The translations under genes were made by a program, and so were the position numbers. The notes under the pieces are model-generated. The model saw nothing but the letters and a program-made list of their open reading frames with translations. It did no database searches and was not told where the DNA came from. Of a stretch of DNA of 64,000 nt, positions 50,199 to 58,642 are shown in pieces. The first letter of the stretch is position 1, and each line of letters opens with the position of its first letter. Origin of the DNA: JAVVEZ01 sp032250895 (GTDB taxonomy: Bacteria; Pseudomonadota; Gammaproteobacteria; Pseudomonadales; Pseudohongiellaceae); contig JAVVEZ010000006.1 of the NCBI GenBank assembly GCA_032250895.1, positions 1 through 64,000 on the forward strand, read 5' to 3'.

Positions 50199-51335
50199 AT
50201 GAAGCTGGCATTCGTACTATTTTCATATTTCCCCTATGGCGGCTTGCAGCGGGACCTTATGCGCCTGCTTGCTGCCTGTCGTGAGGCGGGCGATCAAGTG
50301 AGCGTCTATGCCATGCAGTGGCAGGGCGAACGGCCTCAGGGCGTGGAAATAAACCTGTTCCCGGGCACAGCCTTCAGCAGGACAGGAAAACGTAAAAGCT
50401 TCGTTGCTTATGTTCTGGCACAGAAAGAAGCAAAGAAACCGGATGCGCTGATAGGCTTCAATAAAATGCCCGGCCTGGATTATTACTATGCCGCCGATTC
50501 CTGCTTTGCGGAAAAAGCCTATGAGCAAAGAAATTTTTTCTATCGCCTGGCACCCCGAAGCAGGCAGTATCTCGAATTTGAAAAACAGGTGTTCGATGAG
50601 CCCGGCAGAACCCGGATATTTTTTATTGCACCGGGTCAGAAAAATTCCTTCCAGTCCTATTACAGACTTGCCCCGGAACGCTGTATCGAATTGCCTCCCG
50701 GCATAGAAAAAAATCGCCGCGCTGATGAATCCGCACAAACCCTGCGCAATGACTGCCGACGGGACTTCGGTTTTTCGGAGCAAGAGTTTGTCATCCTGCA
50801 GATCGGTTCCGGTTTTGCGATAAAGGGCGTGGACCGTTCCCTCAGGGCGATTGCTGCCTTGCCGGTAGAGCTAAGGGAAAAAACCCGATTCATGCTGGTG
50901 GGACAGGATAAGCCTGCGCCCTATCTGAAGCTGGCCAAAAAACTTGGCATTGCTGACAAGCTCAGTATTCACCCTGGACGTGATGATATCCCGCGCCTGC
51001 TGCAGGGGGCGGATATGCTGCTGCACCCGGCTTACCGTGAAAGTGCCGGGATGGTCATCCTGGAAGCCATTGTGGCGGGCTTGCCGGTACTGGCCACGGA
51101 TACCTGCGGTTATGCCTTCCATGTGACACAGGCCGGGGCCGGTCTGGTTTGTGCGAGTCCCTTCAAACAGGCAAGACTCGATGAGATGCTCGAGACCATG
51201 CTGAACAGTCGCGAGCGTTCCAGATGGCGTGAACAGGGTATTGCTTATGGACGCCGTGAAGACCTGTATGACATGCCGGCGAGAGTTGTGGAAATCATTC
51301 ACGGGGATCATCAGGCACGACATGAAAGCCAATGA
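50199..51335 (+). CDS. waaG: LPS core glucosyltransferase I
   Basis: This is a 378-residue GT-B, family 4 glycosyltransferase adding the first hexose to the heptose region. It starts MKLAFVLFSYFPYGGLQRDL. It contains GFNKMPGLDYYYAADSCFAEKA, the GS motif IGSGFAIKGVDRSL and the catalytic EX7E segment ESAGMVILEAIVAGLPVL. ATG 50199 is preferred over an upstream TTG at 50157 inside waaC. It overlaps waaP by 14 bp. Confidence 0.95.
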   Translation: MKLAFVLFSYFPYGGLQRDLMRLLAACREAGDQVSVYAMQWQGERPQGVEINLFPGTAFSRTGKRKSFVAYVLAQKEAKKPDALIGFNKMPGLDYYYAADSCFAEKAYEQRNFFYRLAPRSRQYLEFEKQVFDEPGRTRIFFIAPGQKNSFQSYYRLAPERCIELPPGIEKNRRADESAQTLRNDCRRDFGFSEQEFVILQIGSGFAIKGVDRSLRAIAALPVELREKTRFMLVGQDKPAPYLKLAKKLGIADKLSIHPGRDDIPRLLQGADMLLHPAYRESAGMVILEAIVAGLPVLATDTCGYAFHVTQAGAGLVCASPFKQARLDEMLETMLNSRERSRWREQGIAYGRREDLYDMPARVVEIIHGDHQARHESQ

Positions 51336-52140
51336 ATTGTATTTGCGTGAAGACTTTCGGGACGCCTGGCAGGGCAAGGACCCCTTTGCCTGTGCGCAGG
51401 CAATTGAAGGCAAGGTTTACCGGGCCCTGGAAAACAGGAGAACGCTTCGATTCGAGTTCAACGGGCAGGCATTCTTTATCAAGATGCATAAAGGTCTTGC
51501 CTGGCCTGAAATAGTCAAAAATCTGGTACAGCTCAGACTGCCGGTGGCCAGTGCCAGGAATGAATGGCTTGCCCTTGCCAGGCTTCGTGAGCTGGGTATT
51601 GATGCTCCGACAGTGGTGGCCTATGGCAACAGGGGCCGGTTGCCTGCCACCGTCGAGTCTTTCCTGGTAACAGAGGATCTGGGCAAGGTTGAGAGTCTGG
51701 AAGATATCTGTCAATCGTGGCCCGCCCAGCCCCCGGCTTTCGCCTTCAAGTTTGCGTTGTTGCAGAAGGTCGCCTGGATCAGTCAAACCCTGCATGCGCA
51801 TGGCATCTGCCATCGTGATCTGTATATCTGTCATTTCCTGCTTAGGCAGGACAGCGGACCGGGACGATTCACCCTGTTCCTGATCGATCTGCATCGGGCC
51901 CTGATAAAAAACAATCTGGGCAGGCGCTGGGTCATCAAGGATGTCGGCAGCCTGTATTTCTCGGCCCTGGCGATTGGCCTGAGCAGCCGGGACCGCCTGC
52001 GCTTCATCCGTTGGTACAGTGGCAAGGGTTTAAGGCAGTGTCTGACGGAGGACAGAAAATTCTGGCTGGGGGTAGAGACAAGAGCCCGACGTATAGCGGC
52101 GCGGGAATCGGACAAGGCAAAGCGGCAACGCGCCATGTGA
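51322..52140 (+). CDS. waaP: LPS core heptose(I) kinase
   Basis: This is a 272-residue kinase-fold protein that phosphorylates heptose I, stabilising the outer membrane. The start KANELYLREDFRDAWQGKDP and the ATP-binding lysine region FFIKMHKGLAWPEIVKNL are family-typical. The catalytic loop HGICHRDLYICHFLL and a following FLIDLHRALIK metal motif are intact. ATG 51322 lies inside waaG, so the two are translationally coupled. It ends the plus-strand core operon. The palindromic element begins 75 bp later. Confidence 0.95.
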   Translation: MKANELYLREDFRDAWQGKDPFACAQAIEGKVYRALENRRTLRFEFNGQAFFIKMHKGLAWPEIVKNLVQLRLPVASARNEWLALARLRELGIDAPTVVAYGNRGRLPATVESFLVTEDLGKVESLEDICQSWPAQPPAFAFKFALLQKVAWISQTLHAHGICHRDLYICHFLLRQDSGPGRFTLFLIDLHRALIKNNLGRRWVIKDVGSLYFSALAIGLSSRDRLRFIRWYSGKGLRQCLTEDRKFWLGVETRARRIAARESDKAKRQRAM

Positions 52141-52187
52141 TTTTGGCGAACGACGAGAGAGGAACACACCCGTCACTCTCACACGCC

Positions 52188-52215
52188 CCGTCACCCCTGG
52201 CAGGCAGGGGTCCAG
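52188..52215. repeat. Dispersed GC-rich palindromic unit
   Basis: This is the short unit ccgtcacccctggcaggcag plus gggtccag, close to the copy at 17145-17173. It abuts the start of the large two-hairpin element at 52215, so the two repeat types are joined here. Confidence 0.72.
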
Positions 52216-52555
52216 GGCTTCAGCGCAAGGCCACACCCGGGGGAGCTCCGCTCGCTCGCTGCGCTCCTCACCGGACTCCCCCAGGCATGTCCCGTCAGGT
52301 AGTGGCGTGTACGGCAAAAATACCGGTCCTGCGCTGCTGAACTTCATCTGTCCGTAGTCAAGAGCCTTTTTTCCGTTTGATCTGACGCGGATCCTTTCGG
52401 CAGTGGCGGGGTGGTCCGGCGAGGAGCGTAAGCGAGCGAGCGGAGCCACCACGGCGCTGTCTTGCCCAGTGGGTACGATTCAGGTTTCTCCTCACCGTCT
52501 CCCTCAACCATCGAGGGGAAAGGATCATTCCAGACAGCAATGCACCCGCGCGGGA
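52215..52555. repeat. Two-hairpin intergenic element, copy 1
   Basis: This element of about 340 bp fills most of the 448-bp waaP/GT-C gap. Hairpin A (52239-52282) pairs gggggagctccg with cggactccccc. Hairpin B (52410-52452) pairs ggtggtccg with cggagccaccac. Shared motifs are gcttcagcgcaaggcc at one end and gcaatgcacc at the other. Copy 2 at 57381-57680 is the same element in reverse orientation, and copy 3 at 61329 is partial. Copy 1 carries about 40 extra bases near 52492-52532. No gene is supported in this gap. Open frames here come from the repeat. Confidence 0.88.
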
Positions 52556-52588
52556 GGAAGTGCACAGGAATGATAAATTTCCAGGGAT

Positions 52589-54106
52589 TTATGGCGCCGG
52601 CGCCTGGTAGATCCTGACCTGATCATTGCGCTTGTTGGAAAAAGTCTTCAATAGTGCAAGATCGGTTCTGTCATTCAGCAAAGCCTGTAGTTCAGCGTCG
52701 TTGTAACGAACGGACACAGCCAGCACATCCCCCGCATTTACAGCCGCCACGGAAGTTCTCGCATCGGGCGGGACTTTGTCATAGTCAGCAACAAGACCAC
52801 TGCCATAGGCTATGGCATATTCATTGGTATGAAGCTGCACATTCGTGCTGATGTTTTCCCGGGTCCAGTTTGCCGCATCGTGGATATAGCGTTTTGAATA
52901 ACCGAAGCTGACCAGGCTGTCCACGGCGAAATAAAACACGAAGATGCCGAACACGAGCTGAAATATTTTCGTTTTTCCCAGCCCTTGCGCCTGTAGATAA
53001 AGAGAGTCGAGGCACAGGGGAACCAGGCTGAGCAGTATCAGTGCCGGCAGCGTGGCATAGCGCTGAGTCAGAAAATGCATGACGAACATGAAAATCAGCA
53101 GGGACAGCATGGAGCTCGCAACAAAAAACAGCACAGGGATCGATGCATGTGAGGAAAGACTCAGGCGTCGGCCGGCCCAGCCATACAGAAGAAAAATACC
53201 CAGCGGCAGGCTCAGGGCATTGAGCAGATTCAGCAGCACGGTATAACAATAAGCCAGTATCAGAATGACCACGCCATGGCCGGAGTTCCCAGGGAAATTA
53301 CGCTCATCAAAAATGGCGGTGCTGAGCTGGCTGGCAGTACCGGCAAGAAGCTCGGGAATGCTGAAAATACCCGGCAGATAATAACGATAGGCATAGGCGA
53401 TGAGCCCCGGCAGGTTGATGCCGGCAGCGCTGCACAGCATGAATATCAGCACCACAGCGCCAAGCAGAATGGCCTGCACCAGGAAAAAGTTTTTCACTCG
53501 TGCCGACGCGGTGATGCTTTGGTTGAACAAGAGCGAAAACGGCGTGAGCGCCAACAGTACGATGCCTTCCAGCCGGAAGAACGTCGCTGCCAGCAGAGCA
53601 AGACACCAGCCTATGGCGTGACGAGGTTTCAGGCGGGTATGAAAACGCACCAACTGCAGCAGGGCGGTCATGGAAAAAGCCCAGAACGCAAAATCCCGGA
53701 TCAGGAAGTAACGCATTTCATTGATCAGGGGAAAGACCAGAATGACAAGGGCGGCAAAGAGTTTTGCCGAAAAGGTTCGGCGATATTCCATCACCAGGCT
53801 GATGAAGGCATAAACCAGCACGGCATAGAAAAAGATATTCAGCAGGTAGGCGCAGTATAGATAACCGAGCGGCAGGAGTTCGTTGAGCAGGGCAATCAGA
53901 ATGGAATAGCCATACCAGCCATAGTTGTTGAGCAGGGCGCCGGCCCCCGAACGGGTGAAAATCTCGGCAGCCCGCAGATAGCCATAGGCATCATCATTGA
54001 GCACCGGGTTTGACACAATGTTGATCAGCGAGAACAGACAGCTGAGCAGGACGGCAGACAGGCGCAGATCGATGAGCGGGTGGGATTTGTTTAAGCCGGC
54101 CGGCAT
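52589..54106 (-). CDS. GT-C-fold membrane glycosyltransferase-like protein
   Basis: This is a 505-residue inner-membrane protein with about 11-12 hydrophobic helices and a C-terminal soluble domain of about 100 residues. An acidic motif in the first periplasmic loop (NPVLNDDAYGYLRAAEIF, near 32-49) fits the DD/DE signature of ArnT/PMT-like GT-C enzymes that use polyprenyl-phosphate sugars. YRYYLPGIFSIP and a YNDAELQALLND segment near the end are further features. Its start abuts the acyltransferase stop (shared base 54106), so both are one operon. A role in decorating lipid A or core is inferred. The exact sugar is unknown. Confidence 0.83.
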   Translation of the reverse strand: MPAGLNKSHPLIDLRLSAVLLSCLFSLINIVSNPVLNDDAYGYLRAAEIFTRSGAGALLNNYGWYGYSILIALLNELLPLGYLYCAYLLNIFFYAVLVYAFISLVMEYRRTFSAKLFAALVILVFPLINEMRYFLIRDFAFWAFSMTALLQLVRFHTRLKPRHAIGWCLALLAATFFRLEGIVLLALTPFSLLFNQSITASARVKNFFLVQAILLGAVVLIFMLCSAAGINLPGLIAYAYRYYLPGIFSIPELLAGTASQLSTAIFDERNFPGNSGHGVVILILAYCYTVLLNLLNALSLPLGIFLLYGWAGRRLSLSSHASIPVLFFVASSMLSLLIFMFVMHFLTQRYATLPALILLSLVPLCLDSLYLQAQGLGKTKIFQLVFGIFVFYFAVDSLVSFGYSKRYIHDAANWTRENISTNVQLHTNEYAIAYGSGLVADYDKVPPDARTSVAAVNAGDVLAVSVRYNDAELQALLNDRTDLALLKTFSNKRNDQVRIYQAPAP

Positions 54107-55722
54107 CAGCGAGCACTCTTCTGCGCGTTACCGGCGCTGTTCAGGCACATCAGCCGGGAAAGTTTTTCCCTGAAAACCGGCTGGTCGCCAAGACCGGTAT
54201 GCTGGCAGTAAAGCTGGCAGAATTGATCCATTAAGTCTCCGTGCCGGGATTGATTCAGGGCCAGCTCCGTCAGCAGGTCGCCAAGACTAACACAGCGCTC
54301 ATCATAGCCCAGACTCCCGGGCCTGATAAGCAGTTCATGGGGGTTTGTCAGGAAAAAGCGCTGTTCACTGAAGATCAGATTCCTGAAGTCCAGGCCTGGG
54401 ATCAGAAAACCGTGCCGGTGCAGGGCGGCAAAAAAAGCTGACAGTGCCGGCAGCATGAAGGAGGGATCTTCGGCAGCCAGAAGCTCTGCCAGGCTGGGCC
54501 CTTCCGGCATGAAAAAGCTCACCGGTGTGCTGTCCATGCCGCTGACCTGGAAAATATTATCCACGGTGATGGATGCGATGCCGCGCATCCTCAACAGTTT
54601 TGCGTGGCGGTCGAAGCGTGCGGACACATGCCGGTTCGGGAAAAATCTCGAAGGAAGACCCGGGAACAGGGCCAGATGCCGGCCGTTGCGCAATTTGAGA
54701 ATTCTTTGAAACCCGCCGCTGGCCTCCAGTGCCGTGGCCTCGTCTGTGATCTCCTGAAACTGCAGCAGGGAAATGTTTCGGCGTGGCGTGCGGATATTGA
54801 TATAGGGGCTGGCCGGTTTTCCCTGCGGCTGGGTTTTGAAGCGTTTGTGCATCCAGAGATATTGCTCCGGGTAATGGCGAATGGCTTGTTCCGTCAGGGC
54901 GTTGATAAGGCTGGCGTCACGAACGTCATCGCCACTGGGAAAGCTCTCATCGACCCGGGTAAATTCCAGCTCATAGTGATGGCTGCCTTCGCGGCGGTGA
55001 TGCCGGACCATTACCACCGCAGAACGATTGCAGCGGGCGAGGCGGCCCGGGGTGGTGATGGTTGCCGCCACAGTGCCGAAGAAAGGGGCAAACACCGCGT
55101 GCTCGGGGCCATAATCCTGGTCGGCGGCATACCACAGCACATGGCCGTTTTTCAAATGGCGCAGGGCGCCACGAAGGTCTCTGCGTTCGAACACGGCTTC
55201 ACAGTTGCGCAGTCGGCCCCGGTGCATAAAGGCATCAAACAAGGGGTTGCCATGCTTTCGGTAGGTGACCGCGAAGGGGCAGGACAGGGACAGCAGGTTG
55301 GCCGCCAGATCCAGGGTCGTAAAATGGGCTCCCAGCAACAGCACCCCGCGACCTTCGGCACGTGCGGACAGCAGGACATCCAGGCCGCTGATGCTGAGAT
55401 GCCTGCGGAAATAGTGTGCGTCCCTGATCCAGCCGCCGGCGGTTTCCAGCAGCCCGATGCCATTGGCGATAAAGCTTTTGCGAACCAGTTCGTGTTGCTG
55501 CTGCGTATTCAGCTCCGGGAAACACAGCCCGATATTGATGCGGGTGATGTAATCACGTTCCCTTGCCAGCGCCTGCGTCAGCAGCCCCAGCAGGGTGCCG
55601 CAGCGGATGCGGACAGAATGGGGCATGTGCGCAAGCAAGCACAGAAAGCCGATGCCCGCCCAGACAGGCCAATATCTGGGGGCAAGGAAAGCACTGAAGC
55701 GGGGCGTGTCGTGAGTGGTCAC
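54106..55722 (-). CDS. Lipid A acyltransferase (LpxL/HtrB type) fused to degenerate kinase-like domain
   Basis: This is a 538-residue protein. Residues about 10-305 are a lysophospholipid/lipid A late acyltransferase. It has the HX4D catalytic motif at H133-D138 (GAHFTTLD), then VTYRKHGNPLFDAFMHRGR, ADQDYGPEHAVFAPFFG and the terminal YLWMHKRFKTQP typical of LpxL. A second domain (about 340-520) resembles the WaaP/Kdo-kinase fold, with MPEGPSLAELLAAE and HRHGFLIPGLDFRNLIF. Where a kinase has HRD it shows IPG (441-443), so catalysis is doubtful. It probably acylates lipid A at the inner membrane, with the tail acting as sensor or scaffold. Confidence 0.9.
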   Translation of the reverse strand: MTTHDTPRFSAFLAPRYWPVWAGIGFLCLLAHMPHSVRIRCGTLLGLLTQALARERDYITRINIGLCFPELNTQQQHELVRKSFIANGIGLLETAGGWIRDAHYFRRHLSISGLDVLLSARAEGRGVLLLGAHFTTLDLAANLLSLSCPFAVTYRKHGNPLFDAFMHRGRLRNCEAVFERRDLRGALRHLKNGHVLWYAADQDYGPEHAVFAPFFGTVAATITTPGRLARCNRSAVVMVRHHRREGSHHYELEFTRVDESFPSGDDVRDASLINALTEQAIRHYPEQYLWMHKRFKTQPQGKPASPYINIRTPRRNISLLQFQEITDEATALEASGGFQRILKLRNGRHLALFPGLPSRFFPNRHVSARFDRHAKLLRMRGIASITVDNIFQVSGMDSTPVSFFMPEGPSLAELLAAEDPSFMLPALSAFFAALHRHGFLIPGLDFRNLIFSEQRFFLTNPHELLIRPGSLGYDERCVSLGDLLTELALNQSRHGDLMDQFCQLYCQHTGLGDQPVFREKLSRLMCLNSAGNAQKSAR

Positions 55723-55825
55723 AATTCAGATCAAACTGATTTTTCGGGCACTGATTTTTCGGGCATTGTAGCAGAGTCGGGCGGGGCCGCTCCGGCGCCG
55801 CCAGCCGGGCGCCATATGCTATGCT

Positions 55826-55875
55826 AGTGCAGTGTCCTGTATAGAGTATGCATACTTTATACAGGACACTACACT
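55826..55875. repeat. Near-perfect 40-50 bp palindrome upstream of hldE
   Basis: The core 55831-55870 is a 40-bp palindrome (agtgtcctgtata ... tatacaggacact) with one mismatched pair that is a G-T wobble. Pairing extends about 4-5 bp outward with one mismatch. It sits just before hldE and after the divergent acyltransferase start. It could be a compact MITE end-to-end remnant, an operator, or an mRNA stem. The centre atgcat is symmetric. Confidence 0.85.
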
Positions 55876-55906
55876 TAATATTTACAGGTGCCCGGAATTC
55901 TCTGTC

Positions 55907-57343
55907 ATGAAGCTGGAAATGCCGCGATTTGATAAGGCCAGAGTGCTGGTGGTCGGTGATGTGATGCTGGATCGCTATTGGCATGGGGGGACGTCCCGGA
56001 TTTCGCCGGAGGCGCCGGTGGCGGTGGTCAAGGTGCAGAACACCGAAGACAGTCCGGGGGGCGCCGGGAACGTGGCTCTGAATGTGGCGGCCCTGGGAAC
56101 GGCGGCCAGCCTGGTTGGAGTGATCGGTAGCGATCATGCCGGAAAAGAGCTGACGGTTCGCTTGGAGGCGGCAGGTGTTTTATGTGATTTCCAAACGGTT
56201 GGACTAAAGCCGACCACCACCAAATTACGTGTCATCAGTCGTCATCAGCAGTTGCTTCGGCTGGACTTTGAGGAGATTTTTGACGCCGGCGATGTCAGTC
56301 AGATCGTCGCCAAGACCCGGGCGCTGCTGACCCAATGTGATGCCATGATTTTGTCCGATTACAACAAGGGTGCGCTGCGTCATGGTGCCGAGTTGATCGC
56401 CATGGCGCGCCACTTGAATATCCCGGTGCTGGTCGACCCTAAAGGCGGCGATTTCAGTATCTACCGGGGTGCCACCCTGCTCAAGCCCAACCTGCATGAA
56501 TTCGAGGACATTGTCGGACCCTGTGCCAGCGAGGATGAACTGGTCGCCAAAGGCCGGGGCCTTCTGCAGACACTGGATCTGCAAGCCCTGCTGATTACCC
56601 GGGGGGAGCATGGCATGAGTCTGATTCGGCAGCATGAGGGGGAATTGCATTTTCCGGCCCGGGCCCGTGATGTCTTTGATGTCACCGGGGCCGGGGATAC
56701 GGTGATTGCCGTTCTGGCCTGTGCCCTGGCAGCCGGCAACGGGCTGCCCGAGGCTGTGGCGCTGGCCAATATTGCGGCCGGACTGGCGGTTTCCAAACTG
56801 GGGACCGTTGCCATCAGTGGCCCTGAATTGAGACGCGAGGTGCAGCGTGATGGCGGTTCGGACCGGGGGGTGGTGACGCAGGAACAGCTACTGCTTGCCG
56901 TGGCTGATGCCAGAGCCAGCGGTGAAAAAATTGTGTTCACCAATGGCTGTTTCGACATCGTTCATGCGGGTCATGTGGGTTATCTGAAGGAAGCGAAACG
57001 GGAAGGGGATCGTCTCGTTGTCGCCATCAATGACGACAAGTCAGTGGCCCGCCTGAAAGGCAAGGGGCGTCCCATCAATCCCGTCGAAAGAAGGATGGCC
57101 GTGCTGGCGGGTCTCGAAGCCGTGGACTGGGTGGTATCCTTCGGCGAAGATACACCCGAGAGCCTGCTGGCGATACTCAGACCGGACCTGCTGATCAAGG
57201 GCGGAGACTACGGAATCGACACGGTAGTGGGGGCTGACCTGGTGCAGTCCTATGGCGGACAGGTAAAAGTGCTCGGCTTCCTGGATGATTGCTCGACATC
57301 GGCAATGGTTGAAAAAATAAAAGAAACTCCGACAGGCTCCTAA
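55907..57343 (+). CDS. hldE: Bifunctional heptose-7-phosphate kinase/heptose-1-phosphate adenylyltransferase
   Basis: This is a 478-residue cytoplasmic enzyme making ADP-heptose for WaaC/WaaF. The N-terminal ribokinase-like domain (about 1-320) has VLVVGDVMLDRYWHG, GGAGNVALNVAALG, the DLLKPN-like TLLKPNLHEFEDIVG and FDVTGAGDTVIAVLACAL. The C-terminal cytidylyltransferase-like domain starts FTNGCFDIVHAGHVGYLKEA (HxGH near 354-357) and ends DDCSTSAMVEKIK. ATG 55907 is preferred. The upstream palindrome lies 31 bp away. hldD is not in the window. Confidence 0.97.
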   Translation: MKLEMPRFDKARVLVVGDVMLDRYWHGGTSRISPEAPVAVVKVQNTEDSPGGAGNVALNVAALGTAASLVGVIGSDHAGKELTVRLEAAGVLCDFQTVGLKPTTTKLRVISRHQQLLRLDFEEIFDAGDVSQIVAKTRALLTQCDAMILSDYNKGALRHGAELIAMARHLNIPVLVDPKGGDFSIYRGATLLKPNLHEFEDIVGPCASEDELVAKGRGLLQTLDLQALLITRGEHGMSLIRQHEGELHFPARARDVFDVTGAGDTVIAVLACALAAGNGLPEAVALANIAAGLAVSKLGTVAISGPELRREVQRDGGSDRGVVTQEQLLLAVADARASGEKIVFTNGCFDIVHAGHVGYLKEAKREGDRLVVAINDDKSVARLKGKGRPINPVERRMAVLAGLEAVDWVVSFGEDTPESLLAILRPDLLIKGGDYGIDTVVGADLVQSYGGQVKVLGFLDDCSTSAMVEKIKETPTGS

Positions 57344-57380
57344 GGAACTCGATCAAGCCGGCGCAGTTCTTACCGTCATT

Positions 57381-57680
57381 TGCGCGCAGGTGCATTGCTG
57401 TCTGGAATACCTGAATCGCACCCACTGGTCAGGACAGCGCCGTGGTGGCTCCGCTCGCTCGCTTCCGCTCCTCGCCGGACCACCCCGCCACTGTCGGCGG
57501 CTTCCGTGCCATACCAGACAGGAAAAAACTCTTGGCTACAGGGAGGCGCGGTTCAGCAGTACAAGGTCTGTGTTTCTGCCGTGCACGACTGTGCTTACCG
57601 GGACACTCCCAGGGGAGTCCGGTGAGGAGCGCAGCGAGCGAGCGGAGCTCCCCTGGGGGTGGCCCTGCGCTGAAGCCCAG
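57381..57680. repeat. Two-hairpin intergenic element, copy 2 (inverted)
   Basis: This is the reverse orientation of copy 1. Hairpin B (57442-57484, gtggtggctccg with cggaccaccc) comes first, then hairpin A (57612-57653, ggggagtccg with cggagctcccc). Shared landmarks are tgcattgctgtctggaat at the left end and ctgcgctgaagccc at the right. It lacks the 40-bp insert of copy 1. It occupies most of the hldE/aldo-keto reductase gap (465 bp). Bases 57681-57780 show nothing else. Confidence 0.88.
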
Positions 57681-57782
57681 CCGACATCAAAAGCGATTTT
57701 CTGAAAGGGACCTGCGCGTGATGACCGGGATCATTCCGGACAGCAGTATGCGCAGGCCGGATCCAGTGTTTGTCTGTGCTGG

Positions 57783-57804
57783 CCCCCTGCCTGCGCAGGG
57801 GTGA
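57783..57804. repeat. Dispersed GC-rich unit at the aldo/keto reductase 3' end
   Basis: ccccctgcctgcgcaggggt followed by ga. The related segment acgcaggggtga just beyond includes the stop and last codons of the aldo/keto reductase (ending ...PPITPA). The repeat therefore appears to have supplied the end of that gene. Confidence 0.65.
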
Positions 57805-57808
57805 CGAA

Positions 57809-58642
57809 TCACGCAGGGGTGATGGGCGGCGCAGGGTTGTCAGGCGGTTCTTTCAGAATTCTGCGCAAGGTCTCGACATTGTGTTGCAGATGCGCCGGAT
57901 TGATGGTGCCGGCAACAAGAGAGTTGATGCCGGGTTCCCGGAACACAAAGCGCAGGCATTGCGCTATGGGATCGGGATCGTGGGGATCGTGCCCGGCTGT
58001 GTCCAGGTGGCCACTCATCAGTCCCTTCTTGACCAGAACCCCCTTGTGCTGCTGGCGGGCCTGCTCGAGCGCACGGATGTCCTGCTGCTGTGGGTTATAG
58101 GTCAGCATCACCAGATCCATATGCCGGGCAGCGGCAATGCCGCCGGCTTCGGTTTTGGCGGACAGACCAATGGCTTTGACCAGGCCTTTCTGCTGGCAGA
58201 TTCTCAGCGCTTCCAGGCACGGGGAATCTGCCAGGGCTGTTTCCATCATGCCATCGGAATGAATCAGCACGATGTCGAGATAATCGCTGTTCAGGCGCTT
58301 CAGACTGCGCTCGACGCTCATCAGGGTAGGTTCGAAACCAAAGTCAAAAACGGAGCTGCCATCGATGAACGCCTCGCCGACCTTGGTGGCGATGACCCAG
58401 TCCTGGCGGGAACGGAGCAGTTTGCCAAGGCGTTCCTCGCTGTTGCCGTAGGCGGGGGCGGTATCCAGCAGGTTGACGCCCAGGTCTGCGGCCAGCGCCA
58501 GCAGATTGCGCAGTGTCCGGTCATCCGGAATGTCGAACGCCGTCGGATATTTGACGCCCTGGTTGCGGCCTATTTTGACGGTGCCCAGGCCGAGCGCGGA
58601 GACGTCTATGTCGGTGCCGGGTATTCTGTTGATAAAGTTCAT
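57809..58642 (-). CDS. Aldo/keto reductase
   Basis: This is a 277-residue cytoplasmic NAD(P)H oxidoreductase with the AKR barrel. The catalytic tetrad is visible: Asp and Tyr in NLLDTAPAYGNSEERLG (near 57-73), Lys in WVIATKVGEA, and His in DIVLIHSDG. The later GTINPAHLQHNVE fits the NADP-binding loop. Its start overlaps the stop of the FAD oxidoreductase by 4 bp, so the two are co-translated. The substrate is unknown; neighbouring sugar-nucleotide genes do not prove a role in LPS. Confidence 0.93.
   Translation of the reverse strand: MNFINRIPGTDIDVSALGLGTVKIGRNQGVKYPTAFDIPDDRTLRNLLALAADLGVNLLDTAPAYGNSEERLGKLLRSRQDWVIATKVGEAFIDGSSVFDFGFEPTLMSVERSLKRLNSDYLDIVLIHSDGMMETALADSPCLEALRICQQKGLVKAIGLSAKTEAGGIAAARHMDLVMLTYNPQQQDIRALEQARQQHKGVLVKKGLMSGHLDTAGHDPHDPDPIAQCLRFVFREPGINSLVAGTINPAHLQHNVETLRRILKEPPDNPAPPITPA

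Noticed and set aside
52030..52565. Short ORFs encoding GESGEERSERAEL-type peptides in the repeats
   Set aside because: The same peptides arise from all copies of the palindromic element on either strand, so they are translations of the repeat, not genes.
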